Assembly: GCA_012841015.1 (NCBI GenBank)
Contig: DUVN01000018.1
Span: forward strand, 1 to 38,991
Reading direction: 5' to 3'
From: Clostridiaceae bacterium
GTDB lineage: Bacteria > Bacillota > Clostridia > Saccharofermentanales > DTU023
DNA: 38,991 nucleotides
In this document: positions 17,858-25,058 of the stretch, in pieces
Layout: the number at the start of each line of letters is the position of its first letter
Position numbering within the stretch: the first letter of the stretch is position 1
The notes under the pieces: generated by a model
What the model was told of the DNA's origin: nothing
Seen by the model: the letters and a program-made list of their open reading frames with translations, nothing else
Databases searched by the model: none
Program-made: the position numbers and the translations under genes

Positions 17858-19144
17858 TCATTCTGAGGCGCGCATAAAATGATTATTGTCTAGCTGAGCG
17901 AAGGCGAGCCAGGCGGTCGCGCTAATACTCTGCACGTTATTATATTCCCATAGTATGTCTGATCCGATGATGGCAAAGCCTGTCGAGACACCATCTCTGT
18001 CAGCGGCGGGAATGCTTCCATCTTTAGCTGTCTGGGTCTTTAAGTATGCCATGGTCGATTCATACTTCTCAGTGTTTTCCAACAATCGGTAGCAGACAGC
18101 CATCTGCGCCGTGCCCTCGTTCCAGATGCCGTCTAAATCACCGGCACTGAAATCAAAGCCATCTCCTACGGCCATCTTTTTCTCTACAAAGTCGATTGTC
18201 TGATATCTGTCATCTAGTTCTTCGCCGAGGATAATAACAGTGAGACTGTTCGCATCGAGCGGTATAATACCTTTGCTGATCGTTATTCCATCTGTCATCG
18301 TCCCCGTATAAAAACAATGAATCTTGTCGTCATACATGGAGAGAACAAAATCTTTGGCGTGATCTGCCGCATCAGCGTACAAGGCGGCCTTGTCAGAGTC
18401 GATCTCCCTTACTAATTCGGCAAGTGTTGAAAATGCACAGACAAGGCTAATATTATGTTCTGTAGATTTGTAAGTCGCATTTATTTGCGAGTCATCCCAG
18501 CCTTCATAACCCGCAGTAAAGCCTCCACTGTCTGATTTGAGACCGAGCACAAAATCTGCCGCTCGCATAGCGGCTGTAAGGTATTCTTGCCGCTGTGTAT
18601 CGAGTGCATTCTTCGCTACGATCGATAGTCCTAGGATCGCCCAAGCCATGTTTCCTGTTGAAGTTGAAACAGTATGAGCATCTTCCTGCCAGTGTCCATC
18701 TTTCCAAAAGCCCGGCAGGCGTATAGTAACCTTGCCAGCAGCGATGGAGCGTCCGGAGTCACTTTTAGGATCGCCACTATTATAAGCATTTCGGAGTCTT
18801 CCGTCTTGAAAGGTGCGATCGTGTCCTTGTGCAAACACGATAGCGTCTGCAATTTTTTCGGCGTGTTGTTGTGCGCCTGCGTAGGAAAGTGCGATGGCGG
18901 CAATGGCGTTGTCATACAGATAGGCGTATGCAGAAGCCCTATCTCTTTTGTCTTCAGAAGCGATGAATCCGCCGCTTTCCTCTGTCCTAGCGGCTAAGAA
19001 TCCTGCTGCCGTCGATATTTTAGATATTTCTTTTGCGGTCGGGGTGATTTGTGTTTTAGGGCTGCAACCGACAGAACAAATGGCAATGGCGATCAAGAAG
19101 GAGAGTGCGATCTTCATCATTTTTAGTTTTTTGTTCTGATTCAT
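17858..19144 (-). CDS. Lipoprotein with predicted helical-barrel (six-hairpin glycosidase-like) fold
   Basis: This 428-residue protein starts at the ATG at 19144, which has GGAGG 6 nt upstream; the open frame extends further but without a ribosome binding site. The N-terminus is a lipoprotein signal (NQNKKLKMMK, hydrophobic stretch, SVGC with Cys27). The mature part has regularly spaced helical repeats with the phrases YAYLYDNAIAAIAL, STSTGNMAWAILGL and SISATAWLAFAQL. This resembles (alpha/alpha) toroid proteins such as six-hairpin glycosidases and related polysaccharide-processing enzymes. I cannot identify catalytic residues with confidence. It lies 9 nt before the GT2-kinase gene and is surely co-expressed with it. 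This suggests a role on the outer membrane face in processing or binding the polymer made by that synthase. The alternative is a sugar-binding lipoprotein without enzyme activity. Confidence 0.8.
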   Translation of the reverse strand: MNQNKKLKMMKIALSFLIAIAICSVGCSPKTQITPTAKEISKISTAAGFLAARTEESGGFIASEDKRDRASAYAYLYDNAIAAIALSYAGAQQHAEKIADAIVFAQGHDRTFQDGRLRNAYNSGDPKSDSGRSIAAGKVTIRLPGFWKDGHWQEDAHTVSTSTGNMAWAILGLSIVAKNALDTQRQEYLTAAMRAADFVLGLKSDSGGFTAGYEGWDDSQINATYKSTEHNISLVCAFSTLAELVREIDSDKAALYADAADHAKDFVLSMYDDKIHCFYTGTMTDGITISKGIIPLDANSLTVIILGEELDDRYQTIDFVEKKMAVGDGFDFSAGDLDGIWNEGTAQMAVCYRLLENTEKYESTMAYLKTQTAKDGSIPAADRDGVSTGFAIIGSDILWEYNNVQSISATAWLAFAQLDNNHFMRASE

Positions 19145-19287
19145 TACGACCTCCGTATGAATTTTTCGCCTGCTATGCCGGCAGTACATCGTGTTCGCGC
19201 TATCAAACCCTCTTCACTTGACATGAGAAAGTGTCATGTTTTAGATATGACTCATTCTATCCTCCGTATACAAGGACATCAGCATTC

Positions 19288-19737
19288 CTATTCTGTTCCG
19301 TCTGAAAGCGGAGTGAGCTCAAGAGAAGTCATAAAATCATACGTTTTATAGTTGTCGTAGCCGTGATTGATCGCAAAGATGACAGCGGCATCGCGTTTGA
19401 TCAAGGGATGGAGCGCACCACACCGTGTAACCGACAGCATCCTCTGTGTCGTTCTAAGGTCTAACGACATAGCTAGGGCAATTTGCAAGTAGTAATCTCT
19501 CTTGCCGAGGCGCCTTCCTTCCATGAGCTGGTAACCATAGGTACGTGATAAGTTAGCCTTTCTGATGACATCGCTTTTTTTCAGTCCAGTCTCTTCAAAC
19601 AGCGCATCGAAAAAATTGCGTATATCATCATCAAGAAACTCGTCCCAGTCCTCGGGGAAAGAATCGCCTTTCAATTTTTCCTGCATATGTCTTGTATCGA
19701 GAGCTTTTTTATCTGCTCCATCCATTTTGCCGTTCAT
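19288..19737 (-). CDS. XRE-like small DNA-binding regulator
   Basis: This 149-residue protein has a helix-turn-helix core at about residues 50-105. KKSDVIRKANLSRTYGYQ is followed by LMEGRRLGKRDYYLQIAL and LDLRTTQRML, the pattern of XRE/Cro-type domains in small Clostridia regulators that often accompany Ser/Thr kinase genes. The C-terminal part (HPLIKRDAAVIFAINHG) is also typical of that group. It is the first gene of the minus-strand locus, 143 nt ahead of the lipoprotein gene. Its start is ATG at 19737 with GGAA about 13 nt upstream, a weak site; an in-frame ATG four codons later has none better. A good promoter and a palindromic operator candidate lie about 155-190 nt upstream, so autoregulation is plausible. 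Control of the polysaccharide locus is inferred from position. Confidence 0.8.
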   Translation of the reverse strand: MNGKMDGADKKALDTRHMQEKLKGDSFPEDWDEFLDDDIRNFFDALFEETGLKKSDVIRKANLSRTYGYQLMEGRRLGKRDYYLQIALAMSLDLRTTQRMLSVTRCGALHPLIKRDAAVIFAINHGYDNYKTYDFMTSLELTPLSDGTE

Positions 19738-19891
19738 GTTTTAATCCATTCCTTTCGGCTCGCTCAAGGCGCAAAATGGTATGAACCGTTGGCTCTGAGC
19801 GTATCATTGAGGTAGTCGGACAGATACACTTGATTCAGTTTTTATCTCCCCGCACTATTTGCAAATAACTCATGCGTTAACTGGACATTAC

Positions 19892-19920
19892 CTTATATCA
19901 ATAGGCACACTTACACGCAA
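19892..19920 (-). promoter_or_regulatory. Sigma-A-type promoter of the regulator/polysaccharide locus
   Basis: On the minus strand TTGCGT (19915-19920) and TATAAG (19892-19897) are separated by exactly 17 nt. Transcription would begin near 19885 and reach the regulator start at 19737 after a leader of about 150 nt. A perfect palindrome overlaps the -35 hexamer, which strengthens the assignment. Confidence 0.55.
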
Positions 19921-19929
19921 GGCGTGTAA
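19911..19929. promoter_or_regulatory. Palindromic operator candidate TTACACGC-AAG-GCGTGTAA
   Basis: Two perfect 8-bp arms with a 3-nt spacer cover the -35 hexamer of the promoter at 19892-19920. A bound dimer would block RNA polymerase. The adjacent XRE-like regulator is the obvious candidate binder, but this is inference. The remainder of 19738-20171 shows no convincing gene. Confidence 0.6.
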
Positions 19930-20171
19930 ATCTATTTTAGATATTCATCATAATATATACGAGTATCAAAAATGAACAAACAAACATCGAAAACAATGTC
20001 GAACTCTTTCAGTAAATTATACAGTTTGTCAATCATCTTTGCACGATACTCTGACGGTCGCTCAGAGTTAGCTGTTTATTCTTTGGGACAAACACTTCCT
20101 CCCGAGCGGCCTATGTTAAAAGGCATCATTTTGTTATTGCCGAAATGTGTATCTCAACTCCCGCAAGTATG

Positions 20172-20268
20172 AAAAAGGGTACACCGCAATAAATTGAGTA
20201 TGCGGTGTGCCCAAAAAACTTGACGATATGTGTATCTTGCTCTTCCGGTTGCTTTGGGATTCAGATCA
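20172..20268 (-). ncRNA. Candidate small RNA with intrinsic terminator
   Basis: A strong intrinsic terminator faces the minus strand at 20172-20212. It has a 12-bp stem (20177-20188 with 20201-20212, one G-U pair) and a 12-nt loop, followed on the minus strand by five U residues. No minus-strand gene lies upstream of it within reach. On the same strand TTGCCA (20298-20303) and TAAATT (20275-20280) are separated by 17 nt and could start a transcript near 20268. The product would be about 97 nt with no coding frame. It could also be a guard against antisense readthrough from the divergent redox gene. It is not matched to a known RNA family. Confidence 0.3.
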
Positions 20269-20316
20269 TTTAACAATTTATTCATCAAAGGTTTATGTGG
20301 CAAAGGTTACAAGTAA

Positions 20317-20346
20317 TTGCATGATTAAGCATGCATAGCTTATAAT
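20317..20346 (+). promoter_or_regulatory. Promoter of the CoA-disulfide reductase gene with palindrome
   Basis: TTGCAT (20317-20322) and TATAAT (20341-20346) are separated by 18 nt, 110 nt before the ATG. A perfect 6-bp inverted repeat, TGCATG-ATTAAG-CATGCA (20318-20335), overlaps the -35 element and spacer. This is a likely repressor or activator site. Its binder is unknown; the Crp/Fnr-type regulator at 24131 is one candidate. Confidence 0.6.
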
Positions 20347-20455
20347 AAACACACTATGCCTTTGAAGTAGCAGCAGGCGTATATCAACAAGATTTCCCAA
20401 GGATAAGAGATGCGTGTTATGGTCGCGTCAAATGATCAACGAAGTAGGAGGTATC

Positions 20456-22153
20456 ATGAAAAAACGTGTATTAGTAGTAGGTGGCGTTGCCGGTGGCATG
20501 ACGACGGCAGCAAGAGTGAGAAGGCTTGATGAAGATGCCGAAGTGATTGTTTTTGAAAGGGGCGAACACATTTCGTTTTCAAATTGTTGCCTGCCGTATC
20601 ATCTGAGTGATGATATTCCCTCGAGTGATATGCTCGTCCTGATGACGCCGGAAATCATGAGGAAGCGGCACAATATCGATGCTCGTGTACACCATGAAGT
20701 CGTACGCATCAATCGCGAGGAGAAGACGATCGATGTGAATAATCTTCTCGACGACACAACGTATACGGAATGTTACGACAAACTCGTTCTGAGTCCGGGC
20801 GCGAGGGCGCGTATGCTGCCGATTGAAGGAATTGATTCTGTTCCTGTCTTTGCGTTGAGAAATGTTGCCGATGCAAAAGGAATTCACGACACGGTCGTTG
20901 ACAATGATTTGAAAGATATTGTCGTCATCGGTGGTGGTTTTATCGGCCTTGAGGCGGCGGAGAATCTTAAACTCAGGGGCTGCAATGTTGCTCTCTGTGA
21001 GTTACTAGATCAAGTGCTTCTGACGCTTGACAACGACATGGTGCAGACACTTCATCGAGAGATTTACGACAAGGGCATCGATCTACACGTTGGTACTTAC
21101 CTTGCCAAGGTTGAGGACAACAAGGCGTTCCTTTCGAATGGGAAAGTAGTCCCTTGTGAGCTGGTCGTAATGGCCGCCGGGACGTTGCCTGAATCGCAAC
21201 TGGCGGAAGATGCCGGCCTGGAACTCACGGAGCGCAAGTATATAAAAGTCGATCAAAACTATAAAACATCGGATCCTGACATCTACGCAATCGGTGACGC
21301 TATCGCAGTCTTCCACCGTCTGTCCGGACAGTTTGCGCCTTTGCAGCTCGCCGGTCCTGCACTGAAACAAGCGCGCGCCGTCGCTGATCATATATACGGT
21401 ATCCCGACAATGAACACAGGATACATTGGCTCATCCGCCATACGCGTCTTTGACCTGAATGCTGCAGCAACAGGATTAACGTGTCGGGCACTCGATCAAC
21501 TCGGTAAAACGAACTACGATTACGTATACGTGATTCCGAAAGATTCCGTCGGTATTATGCCGTCGAGTGAGAATCAATTCCTGAAAGTTATCTATGAAAT
21601 TCCGACGGGGCGTATTCTCGGTGCCCAGGCGATAGGGAAAGGCGACGTTGTCAAGCGTGTGGATGTCATTGCTGCAATGCTCAAGTTTTCTCCAACATTA
21701 GAACACTTAAAAGACCTAGAGCTCTGTTATGCACCGCCATTTAATACGGCGCGCGATTCGGTCAATTTTGCAGGGTATGTCGGTCTCAATTTGCTGCACG
21801 GTGTTTACCGTCACGTTCATGTCTCTGATGTGCGCGGCCTCGTTGAGAGCGGTGCCTATATCGTTGACGTCCGTGAGCCGGCTGAATACGAAAAGGGACA
21901 TATTATCACGGCCGTTAATGTTCCTTTGAGTCAGCTGCGTGATCGTATGGACGAAATTCCTAAGGATCGACCGGTCTACTTGCACTGCCGTTCAGCGCAG
22001 AGAAGTTACAACGCCTTATTGGCATTGCAGCACAAGGGCTGGACGAATCTGTACAATATTGCAGGTTCTTTCCTCGGCGTTTCAAATTACGAATACTTTC
22101 TCGATCAGGTGACAGATCGAGAGCCCATTGTGACCGATTACAACTTTGTTTAG
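20456..22153 (+). CDS. cdr: CoA-disulfide / persulfide reductase with C-terminal rhodanese domain
   Basis: This FAD-dependent pyridine nucleotide-disulfide reductase (565 aa) belongs to the single-cysteine class that reduces CoA disulfide, CoA persulfide or polysulfide with NAD(P)H. The start at 20456 has AGGAGG 4 nt upstream. FAD binding is shown by VLVVGGVAGGMTTAAR at the N-terminus. The redox cysteine is C44 in SFSNCCLPY; the usual Gly after it is a second Cys (C45). NAD binding is shown by VVIGGGFIGLEAAENL (156-171). A rhodanese domain occupies roughly 465-550, with DVREPAEYEKGHI and the active loop HCRSAQRS (C511). This matches the CoADR-rhodanese architecture known from Bacillus and the Shewanella NADH-dependent persulfide reductase. 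It runs in its own transcript between promoter 20317-20346 and terminator 22195-22244. A role in thiol redox balance or sulfur metabolism is expected; the preferred substrate is not clear. Confidence 0.92.
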   Translation: MKKRVLVVGGVAGGMTTAARVRRLDEDAEVIVFERGEHISFSNCCLPYHLSDDIPSSDMLVLMTPEIMRKRHNIDARVHHEVVRINREEKTIDVNNLLDDTTYTECYDKLVLSPGARARMLPIEGIDSVPVFALRNVADAKGIHDTVVDNDLKDIVVIGGGFIGLEAAENLKLRGCNVALCELLDQVLLTLDNDMVQTLHREIYDKGIDLHVGTYLAKVEDNKAFLSNGKVVPCELVVMAAGTLPESQLAEDAGLELTERKYIKVDQNYKTSDPDIYAIGDAIAVFHRLSGQFAPLQLAGPALKQARAVADHIYGIPTMNTGYIGSSAIRVFDLNAAATGLTCRALDQLGKTNYDYVYVIPKDSVGIMPSSENQFLKVIYEIPTGRILGAQAIGKGDVVKRVDVIAAMLKFSPTLEHLKDLELCYAPPFNTARDSVNFAGYVGLNLLHGVYRHVHVSDVRGLVESGAYIVDVREPAEYEKGHIITAVNVPLSQLRDRMDEIPKDRPVYLHCRSAQRSYNALLALQHKGWTNLYNIAGSFLGVSNYEYFLDQVTDREPIVTDYNFV

Positions 22154-22194
22154 CGGATGGTTGAATGTTGAACGCACATAATACATGAGAACGG

Positions 22195-22244
22195 GGCTGT
22201 CTCGAAGCTGTGAGTGAACGGTAAGCACGAGACAGCCTCTTATA
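22195..22244. terminator. Intrinsic terminator between convergent genes
   Basis: GGCTGTCTCG (22195-22204) pairs exactly with CGAGACAGCC (22228-22237), followed by TCTTATATTTTTA. It terminates the plus-strand reductase gene and may also act on the converging amidohydrolase gene. Confidence 0.8.
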
Positions 22245-22264
22245 TTTTTATGAATCACGTGTTA

Positions 22265-23629
22265 TCACATCCCCGCCTTGCGAAGCATAGCCTCGACTCG
22301 CTTGCGAGCTTCAAAGACAACTTGCTCTTCATCGATACCGATGAGTATGCCTTCATGCGAGACTAGGATGCCGTTAACATAGACAAAGCGCGCTGGCTTG
22401 GAGATGCCTACGGTGCCGAGGAGATTGGCGGCATCATTCTCAGCGCATACGAACTCAAGTGAAGACGTATCGATTGCGAATAAATCTGCCGCTTTACCGA
22501 TCTCTAGACTACCGATATCATCGCGCCCGAGAATGGCCGCGCTACCTTTTGTCGCAATTTTTAACATATCGTAACCGGACGGGGCTTTGTCGGACCATGT
22601 GAGTCGGTGCAGCAAATACGCACTACGGATCTCAGCCAGCAAGTTGGAGCAGTCATTGCTTGCGCTTCCGTCTACGGCCAGACCGACGGGGACACCAAGC
22701 TCCATCATCTCAGGGACTTTGCAGACTCCTGATGAGAGTTTCATGTTTGATACGGGACAGTGCGCGACCCCCGTGCCCGTCTCGGCAAGTCGCTGCAACT
22801 CACTACTGTTGAAATGAATTCCGTGAGCATACCAGACATCGTCTCCGATCCATTCACAGCTCTCCATGTAATCGAGTGGCCTGAGTCCGAATAAGTCGAG
22901 ACAGAACTGTTCTTCATCATACGTTTCACAAAGGTGTGTATGGAGCCTGACACCTAAGTGGCGTGCGAGGCGTGCCGATTCCCTAAGTAAATCAGTCGTC
23001 ACGCTGAAAGGCGAGCAAGGGGCGAGAGCCACTTGTTTCATCGAAAAGGGCGACGGGTCATGAAATTTTCTGACGAGCCGCTCGCTGTCTTCGAGAATTG
23101 TTGTAATGTCCTGGACAAGGTCATCAGGCGGCAGGCCGCCGTCACTTTTGCCTCTTGACATACTCCCGCGAGTGGCGTGGAGGCGGACTCCAAGTGCTTC
23201 AGCTGCATCAAATTGCCTGTCGATGAAGCATTCAGATCCTTCTTTCGGGAAAACGTAGTGGTGATCCATTGCCGTGGTACATCCATACCGGACGAGTTCA
23301 CCCATGGCGGTCAGTGAGCTGTAATAGATACACTCGTCATCTAAATGACGCCAAATCTCATACAGCGCCGTAAGCCAGGGAAATAACTCTAAATTCTGTA
23401 CTTGCGCGAGATTTCTCGTGAATGTCTGATAGAAGTGATGATGAGTATTGATGAGCCCCGGGTAAAGGATAAGATCACGTGCATCGATGACGTGGTCGGC
23501 GTCAACATCATCGTACCCGATGTAATCGATCACATTTTCTTTGATGCGTAAGTGCGCGTTGAGGAGGACACGGTCATTCCCGTCCACCGTCACGATGGCC
23601 TTAGCATTTTTAAACAGCGTTGTATTCAT
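22265..23629 (-). CDS. Amidohydrolase, 8-oxoguanine deaminase-like
   Basis: This 454-residue metal-dependent hydrolase belongs to the amidohydrolase superfamily (ATZ/TRZ, PRK08203-like group). It likely deaminates 8-oxoguanine or a related purine or pterin ring, releasing ammonia. The ATG at 23629 has AGGAG 6 nt upstream. Metal ligands are visible in GLINTHHHF (H63, H65), with further ligands in LHTHLCE and AVDGSASND. The sequences NTHHHFYQTFTR and LAVDGSASNDCSNLL are close to those I associate with 8-oxoguanine deaminases and hydroxydechloroatrazine hydrolase-type enzymes. Its length is normal for the family. It is cytosolic with no signal peptide. A Crp/Fnr gene is divergent upstream and a one-carbon gene, fhs, lies further on, so purine salvage or fermentation is a possible setting. 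Alternatives are guanine deaminase or another cyclic amidine deaminase. Confidence 0.82.
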   Translation of the reverse strand: MNTTLFKNAKAIVTVDGNDRVLLNAHLRIKENVIDYIGYDDVDADHVIDARDLILYPGLINTHHHFYQTFTRNLAQVQNLELFPWLTALYEIWRHLDDECIYYSSLTAMGELVRYGCTTAMDHHYVFPKEGSECFIDRQFDAAEALGVRLHATRGSMSRGKSDGGLPPDDLVQDITTILEDSERLVRKFHDPSPFSMKQVALAPCSPFSVTTDLLRESARLARHLGVRLHTHLCETYDEEQFCLDLFGLRPLDYMESCEWIGDDVWYAHGIHFNSSELQRLAETGTGVAHCPVSNMKLSSGVCKVPEMMELGVPVGLAVDGSASNDCSNLLAEIRSAYLLHRLTWSDKAPSGYDMLKIATKGSAAILGRDDIGSLEIGKAADLFAIDTSSLEFVCAENDAANLLGTVGISKPARFVYVNGILVSHEGILIGIDEEQVVFEARKRVEAMLRKAGM

Positions 23630-24130
23630 ACATAACTCCTGTTTAGAATTATTGAGTGAAGGTATCGTTTGCGGCACCTTCAAGAAACGTCAGCGATTTT
23701 CTTCGTCTTGAGGTCGTCTTTACGAAGAGAGCGATCGCTGTACTGTGGTTACCTTTTGTATTTGTGCGCCAGCTAAGGCGGGAAGAATATGTTTCCATCA
23801 TTCCTACCTAATCAGGCTTCAATACCGTTATTTTTGCTGTAAGAGCCGTCGCACTCGAATCTTTACCTCAGAACGCGATCAGCCTGCCATCCATTTTAAC
23901 CATAAGTTGTCGAAAAGGTTGCTATGCTTAGCGAATCGAGTACGTTATTGTCGGGCTACTTTGGTTATTTGTCAATGATTTGAAGACTTGACTCATGACC
24001 TGTCTCAATTTTACCAGTATTCAGACCGTAAATAGCATCTGTGTTGCTGAAAGAATTACACGACAAACGGCGCGTTATTTGTTATTCTATTTAATGGGTT
24101 TATATGTATTGAATCGAGGAAATCACTTCT
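23630..24130. other. 500-bp intergenic region between divergent genes
   Basis: This region should contain the promoters of the amidohydrolase (minus) and Crp/Fnr (plus) genes. I see a 6-bp inverted repeat, GAAGGT/ACCTTC, at 23658-23681, just upstream of the amidohydrolase start. A weak TTGTTA-16-TATATG pair lies at 24079-24106, ahead of the Crp/Fnr gene. Neither is convincing. Short open frames present here lack ribosome binding sites. Confidence 0.4.
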
Positions 24131-24868
24131 ATGAGGAAAATTTGCGAAACGATGGCATCGACTCAACTTTTCGCAGGGTTGGATCACGAGATCTACCACG
24201 ATCATTGTAAAAATACGCCTATTCACACTTTTTGGAAGGGTCAGCTCATCATCATGGAGGGCGACCTTTGCAAGGGAATTGGAATTGTCGTTGAAGGTCG
24301 AGTCGCGCGCCAGAAGTATACACCTTCGGGTGAATTTACGACGCTCGAACTTTTAGGTGAGGGTTCTGTCTTTGGCGAAGATCTCATTTTCTCGACTCAC
24401 AAACATTTTTCATACTCGTTAGAGGCGTTAACGCATGTGAAGACAATCACTGTGTCACGTGAAGATATTCTCGCCCTCATCTCAAAAAGCCCGCGCCTTT
24501 TGCTAAACTATTTGGCCCTTCTTTCAGATAGAGGTATCGAGCAGGACCAGAGGATCCATCTCCTCTCACAAAAGACTTTACGTTTGAAAATATCTGGCTA
24601 TCTGCTAACGCTCCTTGAGGAAAAGCTTAACAAAGAAGGTAAGTTGCTCAGGGAGGTAATAGATGATCCGACCACAGCGTCAGTAGAATTGCCCGTTTCT
24701 AAGGAAGTTGTTGCTCGCCTTCTGGCAATGCCGCGGCCATCCTTTTCGCGCGAATTGATTAGCATGGAAAAAGATGGCCTCGTACGTGTAGATGGTCGTG
24801 TCGTGTGGCTCGAGGATATTCAAGGTTTGGCGTGCGGCCTTTATGAAGATTGCGGGGTAGACGAGTGA
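24131..24868 (+). CDS. Crp/Fnr-family transcriptional regulator
   Basis: This 245-residue protein has a cyclic-nucleotide-binding-like beta-roll (about 30-130, including FWKGQLIIMEGDLCKGIGIVVEGRV and LLGEGSVFGED). A long dimerisation helix follows, then a winged helix-turn-helix (about 180-225) with ELPVSKEVVARLLAMPRPSFSREL. That turn matches the L-x-x-S-R-x-x-L recognition type of Crp/Fnr proteins. No N-terminal Fe-S cysteine cluster as in FNR is seen (C5, C27 and C48 are scattered), so ligand or redox sensing cannot be assigned. GAGGA lies 10 nt upstream of the ATG. It is divergent from the amidohydrolase and could regulate it or the reductase at 20456. Known relatives in Clostridia respond to oxygen, NO or metabolites. 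Confidence 0.87.
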   Translation: MRKICETMASTQLFAGLDHEIYHDHCKNTPIHTFWKGQLIIMEGDLCKGIGIVVEGRVARQKYTPSGEFTTLELLGEGSVFGEDLIFSTHKHFSYSLEALTHVKTITVSREDILALISKSPRLLLNYLALLSDRGIEQDQRIHLLSQKTLRLKISGYLLTLLEEKLNKEGKLLREVIDDPTTASVELPVSKEVVARLLAMPRPSFSRELISMEKDGLVRVDGRVVWLEDIQGLACGLYEDCGVDE

Positions 24869-24984
24869 GAGAGAATGTCTTAAGCATGAGATAGTTATTG
24901 GTATAGGATGGTCGTCGTGCGGAAAGAGTGAGTGCTACTAGGAGAGCAGAATCGAATACCTAGCTTTCCGATTGAAATGCGTGT

Positions 24985-25008
24985 AACGCCTTGACGGAGA
25001 AAGGCGTT
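24985..25008 (+). promoter_or_regulatory. Leader hairpin upstream of fhs
   Basis: AACGCCTT-GACGGAGA-AAGGCGTT forms an 8-bp stem about 50 nt before the fhs start. No U-tract follows, so it is not a classical terminator. The pfl/ZTP riboswitch that sometimes precedes one-carbon genes is not recognisable here. It may be a transcript-stability or attenuation element. The rest of 24869-25058 shows nothing else I can support. Confidence 0.4.
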
Positions 25009-25058
25009 GTGAATATGAATCATGGCCACAGTGGCTGATATACGTTAAGGAGGATATT

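Noticed and set aside
19972-20172. A 66-codon plus-strand open frame
   Set aside because: It has no ribosome binding site and unusual composition, and it runs into the minus-strand terminator region.
24869-25058. pfl/ZTP riboswitch before fhs
   Set aside because: I could find only two simple hairpins (24985-25008 and 25025-25035) and not the conserved core of that riboswitch.
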